From the NCBI RefSeq assembly GCF_905475395.1, contig NC_058341.1, positions 61,387,501 to 61,451,500 of the forward strand: DNA of 64,000 nt. The letters are read 5' to 3'. The stretch is from Chrysoperla carnea. Its lineage: Eukaryota; Arthropoda; Insecta; Neuroptera; Chrysopidae. Positions 13,141 to 22,586 of this stretch are shown here, piece after piece; position 1 is the first letter of the stretch; every line of letters begins with the position of its first letter. A program made the position numbers and the translations under genes. The notes beneath the pieces are model-generated. The model saw only the letters and a program-made list of their open reading frames with translations. It did no database searches and was not told the origin of the DNA.

Positions 13141-14540
13141 ACATTAGTCAGCAATTTTCAAGAATATGTTAATTTGACCTTGAAAAATATTGTAATTTGA
13201 CACTTTATACATGATAAAATTCAAGATACGTGACCGGATGTTAATATTTTTTTATGATTAAGCAATGTAATATGACACTTGAAATTTTCATAATCAAAAT
13301 ACATGTTCAAACTTGTTTGAATGGACTTTGATCTTAAAATAATTTTACACAAGTCAGCAATTTTCAAGAATATGTTAATTTGACCTTGAAAAATATGATA
13401 TCATCATCTTGTAACAAGTTCAAACTTGTTTGAAATAATTTTACATGTGTCAAAACACGTGACCGGATGCTAATATTTTTTTATGATTAAGCAATGTAAT
13501 ATGACACTTGAACGTGTTAGATAATAATTTGCAAATCTGAATTCCAAGAAAAGAATATTATGAGTCTGCAATTTTCAAGAATATGTTGAAATAGATATCA
13601 TCTAACCTTGAAAAATATTGTAATTTGACACTTTAAGTAGACATGATAAAATTCAAGACACGTGACCGGATGTTAATATTTTTTTTTTATTGAATTAGCA
13701 ATGTAATATGACACTTGAAATTTACATAATAAAAATACATGTTCAAACTTGTTTGAATGGACTTTGATCTTAAAATAATTTTACACGTGTCAGCAATTTT
13801 CAAGAATATGTTAATTTGACCTTGAAAAATATGATATCATCATCTTGTTACAAGTTCAAACTTGTTTGAAATAATTTTACATGTGTCAAAACACGTGACC
13901 GGATGTTAATATTTTTTTTTTAATGATTAATATGTTAATTTGACCTTGAAAAATATGATATCATCATCTTGTAACAAGTTCAAACTTGTTTGAAATAATT
14001 TTACATGTGTTAAAACACGTGACCGGATATTAATATTTTTTATGATTAAGCAATGTAATATGACACTTGAAATTTACATAATAAAAATACATGTTCAAAC
14101 TTGTTTGAATGGACTTTGATCTTAAAATAATTTTACACGTGTCAGCAATTTTCAAGAATATGTTAATTTGACCTTGAAAAATATGATATCATCATCTTGT
14201 TACAAGTTCAAACTTGTTTGAAATAATTTTACATGTGTCAAAACACGTGACCGGATATTAATATTTTTTATGATTAAGCAATGTAATATGACACTTGAAA
14301 TTTACATAATAAAAATACATGTTCAAACTTGTTTGAATGGACTTTGATCTTAAAATAATTTTACACGTGTCAGCTATTCTCAAAAATATGTTGAAATAGA
14401 TTTGACCTTGAAAAATATGATATCATCATCCTGTTACAAGTTCAAACTTGTTTGAATAAAAATACATGTTCAAACTTGTTTGAACATGTTTAAACTTGTT
14501 TGAATCGCATTAGATCTTAAAATAATTTTACGCATGTTAG
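13141..14540 (+). repeat. Left subterminal tandem array
   Basis: Variant units repeat a fixed order: CAGCAATTTTCAAGAATATG, TTTGACCTTGAAAAATATG, the palindrome ATGATATCAT, ACAAGTTCAAACTTGTTTGAA, a CACGTG-containing ACACGTGACCGGAT, then GCAATGTAATATGACACTTG. The array is non-coding. Shorter arrays of the same units are at 16,655-17,385 (same orientation) and 25,190-26,010 (inverted). Confidence 0.85.
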
Positions 14541-14587
14541 ATAATAATTTCTGCTGGTGGGGGGGATTTTTGGAGTGGTGGTAATCA

Positions 14588-14623
14588 TATAAAAAAGGCG
14601 CTCGACATTACGGTAACATCAGT
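14588..14623 (+). promoter_or_regulatory. Core promoter: TATA box plus arthropod initiator
   Basis: TATAAAA at 14,588-14,594 is followed by an arthropod-type TCAGT initiator at 14,619-14,623. The initiator A is 33 bp after the TATA start, which is the expected spacing. The next ATG, at 14,654, starts the first gene. A GAGTGGTGGTAAT block just upstream is shared with the opposite TIR. Confidence 0.6.
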
Positions 14624-14653
14624 TTTCATTAAATATTCATAATATTAATCAAA

Positions 14654-15034
14654 ATGAATAGAGCAGAATTAAAATTATTAGATAGTTGTTTAGTGCGACC
14701 ATGCATAAAAATGGACGACTTGCCACTGAAAAAAAAATTAAAAATACTAAAAATGGAGCGGATTCTAACGATACATGGGCCATCAATAAAAGTTTTACTG
14801 GATATAAGCCTAGATGGTACAGAAAACGAGGGAGTTTTTCTACCATCTAGGTTTGCAGTGTTGACGGACAACATGATTAAATTATTTAACACAAAACCGG
14901 GGTATTTGAGGGTGGAGGAGAAAATTGGAAGAAGTCACCAACTGAGACTGCGCCTATTCGAAGACGATGGTGATAGTGATGATGATGACTATGTTCAAGA
15001 ACATCAAAATTTTAACAAATCATTCCTATATTGA
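14654..15034 (+). CDS. Small acidic-tailed Polinton protein, 126 aa, function unknown
   Basis: This intact single-exon frame starts at the first ATG after a TATA/initiator promoter. A lysine-rich segment (residues about 25-37) leads into a hydrophobic/polar beta-like stretch with a VFLPSRFAVLT phrase near residues 61-71. A GYLRVEE segment follows, then an acidic DDGDSDDDDY run near residues 106-115. The layout recalls small proteins encoded beside PolB in other arthropod Polinton-like elements, which I suspect are OB-fold DNA-binding proteins, but this rests on pattern memory. It lies just inside the left TIR, 104 bp upstream of the next gene on the same strand. No capsid, protease or ATPase signature is present. 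Confidence 0.65.
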   Translation: MNRAELKLLDSCLVRPCIKMDDLPLKKKLKILKMERILTIHGPSIKVLLDISLDGTENEGVFLPSRFAVLTDNMIKLFNTKPGYLRVEEKIGRSHQLRLRLFEDDGDSDDDDYVQEHQNFNKSFLY

Positions 15035-15138
15035 ATTTTATTACTGCAAGATATATATATATTTTATTGTTATTGTTATAAAAAAATTGTAAAGTTTATG
15101 TTTTTGATATTTAAAAAAAAAATAATACTAAATAAATT

Positions 15139-15811
15139 ATGGATATTTTTGTAAAAAATGGTGTTTATTTTAATTCATTACAATTATGGGGTACAATGTC
15201 GCTACAAAATCATATTGATCTGTTTCAAAATTCGGAGATGATTTACCCAGAATATTTTAATGTGAGTATTGTTTGATAAGATCTGTTTAGAAAATTGTAG
15301 CCAAATATTTTTATAGATGGAATTTTATCAACTTATGGAGGCATGTCGTTGGAGTATACCTACAAAGTTAATCGACACATTACGGTATTCTTATTTAGAA
15401 GTTGATGATTGCTTTCATATTGCTGCATTCATAGTAAGAAATTGTTTGGATGCAATCTTATTTGTAAATTATGCGAAAAAGTTCAACTACTTTAAAAGAG
15501 ATTTCAATCAGTTTGAAATATTACTAAATGAATGTTGTGATGATCTTACTCATGGAAGTAACTTGAGAAAAAATTGGGGTACATACGATATTCGCCGAAA
15601 ACAATGGATTGGTGATAGTGCTAGACATGATGAGAGAATGTTTTTATGGTATGAACAAATAGATCCTAAAATTCTCTGTAGAATGCTATACCAACAAATG
15701 GATGGTGGAAATATACCGAAATGGTTCGAGCCATGGATATGTGCTACAAATTGTAATGAAATTGACAGATGTGATTGTGGAAGAAATAGTGATGATCATG
15801 ATTGTATATAG
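15139..15811 (+). CDS. Two-exon Polinton gene of unknown function, 205 aa
   Basis: Exon 1 is 15,139-15,261 (41 codons) and exon 2 is 15,317-15,811. A 55-bp intron (GTGAGT...TTTTATAG) joins them in phase 0. An alternative start is the ATG opening exon 2, giving 164 aa. The protein is rich in aromatic residues and histidine/cysteine. Its last 25 residues hold a cysteine cluster (CATNC, then DRCDCG, then DHDC) that could bind zinc. No family is recognised. AATAAA follows the stop directly at 15,814. Its intact frame beside broken integrase and ATPase suggests a recent insertion or that the protein still matters to the element. Confidence 0.65.
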
Positions 15812-15839
15812 AAATAAAAACATGAATGTAATTGTCTAT

Positions 15840-16129
15840 GATAAGTTTTTTTTAAAAATGTGTTTGTATTTACAATAAAAAACACCTATAATTTAATTAA
15901 TCATTGTTTTGTTTTATCTATGAAATGACCTCACCACCTTATTTTCAGGTTATAAATACACCTTGTTTGTGATAATTATATTCGCACCATCAAGTAATTT
16001 TGAGTAATAAACATGAATCAAAAAACATTTGTATTACAACAATATTTTTATATTGTTTTGTGTTAGTTAAAAATTGCTTCAATAAAATTTCATGAACATA
16101 GTCTAATATATATTCATATTAAAAAATAC
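15840..16129. other. AT-rich spacer inside the Polinton
   Basis: This 3' flank of the preceding gene shows no supported frame. It contains AATAAA-type signals only. Confidence 0.4.
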
Positions 16130-16440
16130 ATTTCCTTTTTTAAAACACAAATATGTTCACAAAAGCGGTCCACTATGACAAAATTTTTTTGTTACAAGTA
16201 TGTTCACAAAAACTTTCCACTATAAAAGGAGACTTTTTTTATCAATATATGAATCATGTAAAGAGTCGAACCCTAACCACCTGACTTTAACGTTAGATCC
16301 ATGTTTAGCTAAGACCTTTTCCACTAAATAAATGTTTGGATCGTGAACTTTTTGTAATTCTTCAGCATAGAAACCACCCTTTATATCTTCGTTGTTGTAA
16401 TCCTTCAATAAATATGTTCTTGGGTTTGTAAGTTTCACCT
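16130..16440. repeat. Inverted repeat arm A carrying the integrase tail
   Basis: The segment, including two tandem TATGTTCACAAAA..CCACTAT motifs outside the coding part, returns as reverse complement at 19,675-19,980. The two arms bracket a cassette of about 3.2 kb. Divergence between the arms is modest. Confidence 0.8.
16220..16438 (-). pseudogene. Integrase C-terminal fragment with chromodomain, copy A
   Basis: About 72 residues remain of a retrovirus-type Polinton integrase. After a TYLLKDYN-type strand comes FYAEELQKV, typical of the segment after the catalytic core, then a chromodomain core (YLVEKVLAKHG, KVRWLGFDS). The catalytic DDE core and N-terminal zinc finger are missing; upstream sequence turns into unrelated short repeats. 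In Polintons the chromodomain tail is thought to guide insertion. A second copy, inverted, is at 19,678-19,902. It is a remnant, not a gene. Confidence 0.75.
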
Positions 16441-16654
16441 CGTGAATGGTGAATATTTCTGGTAACTACTCCGATTTTATAAGTTTTTGTTAAAAACTAC
16501 TCCGATTTTATAAGTTTTTTAACAAAATTGATTTGATAACTGCTTTAATACTCTGATTTTTTCAATTTTTTTAATAAAATTGTTTTTATATCTGCTTTAA
16601 TACTCTGATTTCTCAGTTCATATCTGGTTCATATCCAAATCTAACGGGACAGGA
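16441..16654. repeat. Short degenerate repeats (ACTACTCCGATTTTATAAG)
   Basis: Two close copies of ACTACTCCGATTTTATAAG are followed by two copies of a CTGCTTTAATACTCTGATTT phrase. They occupy the place where the integrase body would be expected. No frame is supported. Confidence 0.5.
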
Positions 16655-17385
16655 GAAAGAGAATTCTCAAGAATATGTTGAAATAAATAACATCTAACCT
16701 TGAAAAATATTGTAATTTGACACTTTAAATATACATGATAAAATTCAAGACACGTGACCGGATGTTTATTTTTTTTTTATGTTGAAATAGATAACATCTA
16801 ACCTTGAAAAATATGATATCATCATCCTGTTACAAGTTCAAACTTGTTTTAATCGACTTAAAATAATTTTACACGTGACCGGATGCTAATATTTTTTTAT
16901 GATTAAGCAATGTAATATGACACTTGAACGTGTTAGATAATAATTTGCAAATCTGAATTCCAAGAAAAGAATATTATTAGTCAGCAATTTTCAAGAATAT
17001 GTTGAAATAGATTTGACCTTGAAAAATATAATATCATCATCTTGTAACAAGTTCAAACTTGTTTGAAATAATTTTATATGTGTCAAAACACGTGATCGGA
17101 TATTAATATTTTTTTATGATTAAGCAATGTAATATGACACTTGAAATTTACATAATAAAAATACATGTTCAAACTTGTTTGAATGGACTTTGATCTTAAA
17201 ATAATTTTACACGTGTCAGCTATTCTCAAAAATATGTTGAAATAGATTTGACCTTGAAAAATATGATATCATCATCCTGTTACAAGTTCAAACTTGTTTG
17301 AATAAAAATACATGTTCAAACTTGTTTGAACATGTTTAAACTTGTTTGAATCGCATTAGATCTTAAAATAATTTTACACGTGTTA
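16655..17385 (+). repeat. Internal copy of the subterminal array
   Basis: The units and orientation match the left array. The inner end, from CAGCTATTCTCAAAAATATG to the TTTAAACTTGTTTGAATCGC phrase, is nearly identical to 14,373-14,510. An internal copy is unexpected and suggests recombination with, or insertion of, a second element. Confidence 0.8.
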
Positions 17386-17531
17386 TGAGATTAGAATAAA
17401 GGTTTTATTTAATAAAAATCTTATAAATATTTTTTTTTTATTTATTAATGATTAAAATTTACATTTTAAAAAAATTTACAGAAAAAAATTATTATTATGA
17501 ATCTGAAAAAACACACAAAGTATTGGTGACA

Positions 17532-18190
17532 CTACAGTTCAATAAATTCATCAAATCCATTCCTATAACGACCTGCATTCATAGAGAAATTTTTCATTAT
17601 TACAACAAATCCATTTGGTGAACTCCAACAATGTCGATATAAATCATGAAATTTTTGAAAATTCATATCAGAGCCAACATGATTGTAGAATATGTGTTTT
17701 AGATTCATTTCATCCGTTTTGAATAGCACCAAGCAATTAACATTGCCCCTTATGTTATGCTTTAGAACACGTGCGTAGCTCTGACATAGGTAGAAACAAT
17801 CAATTTTTCGATGACGATCCATACTAAAGTATTCTCTACTTCTCTGTTGTGAATGACAGCTCACATCATCAAAAATGAAAAGACTTTTTTCTCGAGCTTC
17901 ATTCAGACTAGGAATTTCACTAGTATCACTAAGTGGAAAAATAGCCAACCCCTTCCACTAATTTTAAAGTCTCTTCTAGTAATTGATATTTCGGTTAGTA
18001 ATCAGATTTACTGTAAACATAAATGTTTTCAAAGTGTAAACCATTTTCATCTTAAATTAAATTCAACATAACATTGGTTTTACCACAACCACTAGGGCCA
18101 CATATTATTGTTCATAGTGAATCTGAAAATAGACGACCATGATATGTTTGTGTGTCTGTATTTTCTGGTAATAAACACCCAGAGCGGGTT
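17532..18190 (-). pseudogene. FtsK/A32-like packaging ATPase, broken
   Basis: On the minus strand a Walker A motif GPSGCGKT is encoded at about 18,077-18,100, followed by a beta-strand phrase like ENIYVYSKS. In a different frame the 17,532-17,948 segment carries Walker B (LFIFDDV), a CQSYARVLKHNIRGN sensor-like segment and a C-terminal region matching A32-type genome-packaging ATPases of Polintons. A stop lies just before Walker A, two more follow it, and one frame change separates the two motifs, so no functional enzyme is made. The family pumps DNA into capsids. Its loss fits the absence of capsid genes. Confidence 0.8.
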
Positions 18191-18219
18191 GTTGTTTATG
18201 AAAATGCAATGTAACTAAG

Positions 18220-18441
18220 ACTAAAATTTCAATACAACCCAGAGCACTTTACGATACAGATCTACATGCGTATGCTAAACAATTTAAAATTCCGTATTTT
18301 TGTAGTGTTTTTATGTGTGACACCCTACCTAAAAGATCATATAAATATGAAACAGGAATTATCAACCATGATGTATCCAAAAATAGTGTTGCACACTGTA
18401 CGGTATATAAAAAGTATAAACTGCAAGCTTTGGTAACTTAA
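18220..18441 (+). pseudogene. Remnant of adenain-like cysteine protease
   Basis: An open stretch contains a tyrosine-rich YAKQFKIPYF segment, VFMCDTLP, and a GIINHD...AHCTVYKK phrase. The order recalls the Polinton maturation protease around its catalytic histidine (GIVNLD...THW in relatives). Here the tryptophan after His is Cys, the frame ends soon after at 18,441, and the downstream Asp and Cys catalytic segments are absent. It lies next to the ATPase remnant in divergent orientation, a common Polinton neighbourhood. The assignment is by motif order only. Confidence 0.5.
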
Positions 18442-18510
18442 AGCCATCATAGGAAATAATTAAATATTTTTACATCATAAAAGGCGGTGTGTAGTTAATA
18501 ACAGAATACC

Positions 18511-18513
<3 letters not shown>

Positions 18514-18572
<59 letters not shown>
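18514..18572. repeat. (TA)n microsatellite
   Basis: An uninterrupted TA dinucleotide run of about 58 bp. Confidence 0.97.
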
Positions 18573-18575
<3 letters not shown>

Positions 18576-18785
18576 TGCGTCGAATTTTTAACACAATCCT
18601 GAATAAATTCTTTCTCAAGATGATTTTTTGCATGATTGCAGTTTATAAATGTATTTTGTTTTAATATAAAATTATAATTTTTTTAAATAAAATTTTTTTA
18701 TCTAATCTATAGTACAAGTTGATTTATTATATTCAATATAAAGAGCATATTATATGGGTTGATTGATGATGCTTGTTAGATTTGA

Positions 18786-19018
18786 AAACCAGACCTCTTT
18801 CTAAACAGGTCTGTATCTAAACAGGTCTCTTTCTAAACAGGTCTCTTTCTAAACAGGTCTGTTTCTAAACAGGTCTCTTTCTAAACAGGTCTGTTTCTAA
18901 ACAGGTCTCTTTCTAAACAGGTCTATATCTAAACAGGTCTCTTTCTAAACAGGTCTGTTTCTAAACAGGTCAAAACCAGTATTAAACAGGTCAAAACCAG
19001 TATTAAACAGTTTTTTCA
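18786..19018. repeat. TCTAAACAGGTCTCTT tandem array
   Basis: Roughly a dozen units of about 16 bp (AAACAGGTCTCTTTCT with T/G variants) end in two AACCAGTATTAAACAGG units. The last form is the reverse complement of the array at 19,481-19,680. Confidence 0.9.
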
Positions 19019-19037
19019 ACCTAGTATTGAAAACTTA

Positions 19038-19087
19038 TGAAAAAAAAAAAAAAAAAAAAAAATAAAAAAAAAAAAAAAAAAAAAAAA
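19038..19087. repeat. A-rich homopolymer tract
   Basis: Nearly pure A over about 50 bp with a single T interruption. Confidence 0.95.
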
Positions 19088-19231
19088 TATTGATTCCAAT
19101 AGTGATCGTAATATAATAATTGATAAATTAAGAAGACTACATTCTACAAACATCAGAAGAGAAATACTATCTATAATCCATTACTTGAAGAAAACAAATA
19201 TAATTAAATAACAAGTTTATAATAACTTTAT

Positions 19232-19478
19232 CAAAAATTAAAAAGCCGGAGTAAAATCGGTGAAAGCCGGAGTAAAATCGGCGAAAGTCGGAGTAAAACC
19301 GGAGTAAAATCGGCGAAAGTCGGAGTAAAATCGGTGAAAGCCGGAGTAAAACCGGAGTAAAATCGGCGAAAGTCGGAGCAAAATCGGTGAAAACTGGAGT
19401 AAAACCGGAGTAAAATCGGCGAAAGTCGGAGCAAAATCGGTGAAAACCGGAGTAAAACCAGAGTAAAAACAGCGAAAG
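19232..19478. repeat. CCGGAGTAAAATCGG(T/C)GAAAG tandem array
   Basis: About a dozen units of 11-21 bp alternate CGGAGTAAAA and TCGGYGAAAG. The open minus-strand frame through it (19,231-19,434) only reflects repeat periodicity and is not a gene. Confidence 0.9.
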
Positions 19479-19480
19479 TC

Positions 19481-19680
19481 TGTATCTGTTTAATACTGGT
19501 TTTAACCTGTTTAATACTGGTTTTGACCTGTTTAATACTGGTCTGTATCTGTTTAATACTGGTCTGTATCTGTTTAATACTGGTTATAACCTGTTTAATA
19601 CTGGTTTTGACCTGTTTAATACTGGTCTGTATCTGTTTAATACTGGATTTAACCTGTTTAATATTGGTCTGTATCTGCTT
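19481..19680. repeat. CTGTTTAATACTGGT tandem array
   Basis: Ten or so units of about 20 bp (CTGTTTAATACTGGTYTGTA, or with TTTTGAC). The unit is the inverse of the end of the array at 18,786-19,018, so the two could fold together. It runs directly into the integrase tail copy B. Confidence 0.9.
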
Positions 19681-19980
19681 ACAAACCCAAGAACATATCT
19701 ACTAAAGGACTACAACAACGATGATATAAAGGGTGGTTTCTATGCCGAAGAATTACAAAAAGTTCACGATCCAAACATTTATTTAGTGGAAAAGGTCTTA
19801 GCTAAACGTGGATCCAAAGTTAAAGTCCGGTTAGGGTACGACTCTTTACACAATTCATATATTGACAAAAAAGTCTTATTTAATAGTGGACCGTTTTTAT
19901 GAACATACTTGTAACAATAAAAAATTTGTCATAGTGGACCGCTTTTGTGAACATACTTGTGATTTATAAAAAAAAAATAA
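19675..19980. repeat. Inverted repeat arm B carrying the integrase tail
   Basis: This is the mirror of 16,130-16,440, including the two CATAGTGGACCG...GAACATACTTGT motifs after the coding part. Confidence 0.8.
19678..19902 (+). pseudogene. Integrase C-terminal fragment with chromodomain, copy B
   Basis: About 74 codons correspond to copy A: a TYLLKDYN strand, FYAEELQKV and the chromodomain YLVEKVLAKRG. The conserved tryptophan codon of the chromodomain core (WLGF in copy A) is missing, leaving RLGYDS. The frame is otherwise open to TGA at 19,900-19,902. Upstream it is replaced by the tandem array. This orientation converges on the minus-strand genes and is probably the original integrase position. 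Confidence 0.72.
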
Positions 19981-20037
19981 AAAATATCACATTGTAAAAA
20001 TATTATTTTTATTGTAAAATTTTATCTCTAACATATA

Positions 20038-20210
20038 AAAACAGAGTTGTATTATAATAATTTTTAAAAAATATATATTTATAAATTATCGAAAATACAT
20101 TATAATTATTATTCTGAAAAGTATAAAACAGAGTTGTATTATAATAATATTTAAAAAATATATATTTATAAATTATCGAAAATACATTATAATTATTATT
20201 CTGAAAAGTG
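20038..20210. repeat. 87-bp tandem duplication at the 3' end of the next gene
   Basis: The unit from ACAGAGTTGTATTATAATAA to TTATTCTGAAAAGT occurs twice, starting at 20,041 and 20,128. The second unit includes the stop codon of the 20,196-20,621 gene, so the gene's 3' end has been copied into its trailer. Confidence 0.85.
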
Positions 20211-20621
20211 TCCATTGTCATCATCATCATCTTTCTTCATAAGATAATTTTCAGTCATTTCTTTCACTTGAACATAGTCGGATAACTCGTTTGATGTAAA
20301 TACACTGTAGTAAGATTGTTCAAAAATGGATAGTCCTGCAATTCCATCTGTTTGTCCAGAGTGGATATTTTTTAAAATCCAGTTCCAAATTTGTTTGTCT
20401 TCATCGTCTGACGATGGGGAAAATTTCACTTCTAAGTCCATTTGTTCTACCTTATCAATAAGGTAGTTTAAAGTTTCCGGTCGACCACATTTAATTGCCA
20501 TATTAACTAATGTTTTAAAATACTTTGTTAACACATTGTTTAAAGTACTTAAACTACAATTATCTTTAATCATATTAACAATACAGTTGTTATCACTATT
20601 ATGATTACCAAAGTCTTGCAT
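20196..20621 (-). CDS. Polinton protein of unknown function, 141 aa
   Basis: This intact single-exon frame begins at an ATG at 20,621. It has a polar N-terminus, a helical middle (FKTLVNMAIKCG near residues 36-47) and a strongly acidic tail, KKDDDDD, near residues 129-135. No domain is recognised. It is probably cytoplasmic or nuclear; there is no signal peptide or membrane segment. It is followed on the same strand, upstream, by PolB, with about 240 bp between them. That gap holds GTAGTGGTGGGGGT, resembling the promoter-proximal block at both TIRs, so it is probably transcribed separately. Confidence 0.6.
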   Translation of the reverse strand: MQDFGNHNSDNNCIVNMIKDNCSLSTLNNVLTKYFKTLVNMAIKCGRPETLNYLIDKVEQMDLEVKFSPSSDDEDKQIWNWILKNIHSGQTDGIAGLSIFEQSYYSVFTSNELSDYVQVKEMTENYLMKKDDDDDNGHFSE

Positions 20622-20858
20622 TTTGTATGTTTAAACTAACACTAAATTGTTTTCTATAATAATTCAACCTAACTATCAGTTTTTTGACACCCCCACCACT
20701 ACTCTATCAATTGTTCATGCGCACTACTCTATCAATTGTTTGTACACCTATCACAATACCGAACCACTTTGAGGATCATCACAACAGCAGGACACATTTC
20801 TGAAACAACAGCAAAAATTAGCTAAATATTAAAAACAAAAAATATAAAATACTTACAC

Positions 20859-22586
20859 TCAACAAATAATGCTATAGTGGCCCCATGGTTTTGTTTCACA
20901 TGAATTGTGAGTAATGTATCGTTTTTGGTCAAATGGTGATAAGCCCACTTTCTGCTGTTTGATGGTATGTAAGCGGTGTCGCTTGGATTGGATGCTTTGC
21001 TGAACATGGTAAAAGTTACGGTTCTCAAGCAAACACCGCTTATAGTCCTCAAAAGTAAGTTTTCGGATAGCTGACTTCTTGAGACCCTTGGATCGTTTAG
21101 TCTCTTTTTTATTTTGCACCCGAATAGCATACATTTTGCTACGTAATCCGACAAATTCTAGCATAACATCACCATTATTTTCATCGGACATTAAACCCTT
21201 GACTTTCTTATTACGTAGTGGCATACCATAGATGTTGTCGGGTGCATAGTCAGCCGTATCAAAACGATTAATATCCTGTTTCATGACCTCATAGACGTCA
21301 GTATTTTTCACGCTATAAATTAGACTATCGGTGTCTGTGTATAAAAACCTGACATTTGTGGGGTTGTACCGTTGGTACATGTAGTTGTAGTGGAAGTCAT
21401 ACACAAACGTTTTCGATATGTCTAAAATTGTGAAGCCTATGTAGATGGGTTTGTTGAAACGTATCTGTGATTTTTTCATTTCAACAATACTGACGTCATT
21501 GTCGAGCACCATCATACTGTGAAAATTGGGATTGGCAATTAATTTCTTCACACCATGTTTTCCATCCCAATTTTTTCGTATGTACACAACCCGATGTTTC
21601 CTCACATTCTCCATGGTTTTACCGAAGATGGCATTAATCATGAGTTTGAATAATGCTTTTTCAAACTCATTTGAGGCGTTCTTGCGCATCTCGGTATTGA
21701 AATCAATATATGGTTTCAACCATGCAGATTGATCGAATTGTAACACACGGTGGTATTTTGTTACCTTAACACCGAGTTGTGTATACAGTTTTAAATTCCT
21801 GTAGTGCACGACATAGTTGGTCTTATTGTAAAGGGTTGACAGAAGATATTTTTGTTTTGATCCAGGTGGTTTCGTTGTCTCCGGACATGGCGGTAAATCG
21901 CTAAAGTTATCATGTAGATGTTGGGGTATTTCAAGGTCTACTTCTAAAATGTACCCGACTGGTGAATCATCTGCAACATCCTCGATGTTTGGTGTGTCGA
22001 CCCACTTAAAATTTCCTGTTGGTAGGTATCCACACATTGCTGCACCATATAGGTTCACCACATCGTAATACATAAGGTAGACATCTTCTTGAGTTTTATC
22101 ATACCCCTCTTCCATGTACTTATTGTTCGCCTTAGCATAGCGATTAGAACATTGACTTACACCGCCTCTGATTCCTTTCTCGATAAACAACAAGTCATCA
22201 ATATCCGTGAACAATTCCAATTTGATATTGGTGTATTTCAACATGGCGCTCCACGTATAGCCAGGAAGTGTGTAATAGTGACTAGGATCGAGACTATAGC
22301 TATGAATACAAGTGTTACGGAAATTTTCAAAAATATCCGCAAGTAGTAACACATCAGTTTTCATATACAGGTCTGAATAATCACCTAGTGTATGTAAATT
22401 GAATGTGTTCCATACCTGTATCGCATGGTTATAATCCTCATCCGTTATGTGTTCATCTGTTAACACACTGTAGAACGCCTCCTTTGGTGGTAATTTTGTC
22501 TCTTGGAGACGTCCCCAGCTACTCATGTATTCATATGGAAATACACCTTTTCTCGTTAGCAATTGAAATTGTTCATCATTACTGAC
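20859..22586 (-). CDS. polB: polB exon 4
   Basis: 1,728 bp encoding Exo III and the whole polymerase domain (motifs A, B, C, KxY) through TGA at 20,859-20,861. Confidence 0.93.
   Translation of the reverse strand, partial: VSNDEQFQLLTRKGVFPYEYMSSWGRLQETKLPPKEAFYSVLTDEHITDEDYNHAIQVWNTFNLHTLGDYSDLYMKTDVLLLADIFENFRNTCIHSYSLDPSHYYTLPGYTWSAMLKYTNIKLELFTDIDDLLFIEKGIRGGVSQCSNRYAKANNKYMEEGYDKTQEDVYLMYYDVVNLYGAAMCGYLPTGNFKWVDTPNIEDVADDSPVGYILEVDLEIPQHLHDNFSDLPPCPETTKPPGSKQKYLLSTLYNKTNYVVHYRNLKLYTQLGVKVTKYHRVLQFDQSAWLKPYIDFNTEMRKNASNEFEKALFKLMINAIFGKTMENVRKHRVVYIRKNWDGKHGVKKLIANPNFHSMMVLDNDVSIVEMKKSQIRFNKPIYIGFTILDISKTFVYDFHYNYMYQRYNPTNVRFLYTDTDSLIYSVKNTDVYEVMKQDINRFDTADYAPDNIYGMPLRNKKVKGLMSDENNGDVMLEFVGLRSKMYAIRVQNKKETKRSKGLKKSAIRKLTFEDYKRCLLENRNFYHVQQSIQSKRHRLHTIKQQKVGLSPFDQKRYITHNSCETKPWGHYSIIC

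Larger units (their letters stand above)
12613..14570 (+). repeat. Left terminal inverted repeat of the Polinton
   Basis: Read inward, this matches the reverse complement of 25,107-26,580: terminal AGTAGAAGAGTCA, then CACAGTTTGACCTCAAG, CCGGATGGTACACTTTTC, the regulatory modules, and a subterminal array ending in the AGTGGTGG-TAAT-TATAAAA promoter block. The left copy is about 0.5 kb longer because the array has more units. Confidence 0.88.

Noticed and set aside
19231..19434. Open minus-strand frame of 67 codons
   Set aside because: It is read through the CGGAGTAAAATCGG tandem array; its repeating residues only reflect repeat periodicity.
18786..19680. Regular short direct repeats resembling a CRISPR array
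   Set aside because: Units are 11-21 bp without distinct spacers, in eukaryotic DNA inside a transposon. They are simple tandem arrays.
20822..21154. 110-codon minus-strand frame overlapping the polB 3' end
   Set aside because: It is an alternate frame of the polB exon, whose own frame carries the conserved PWGHYS tail.
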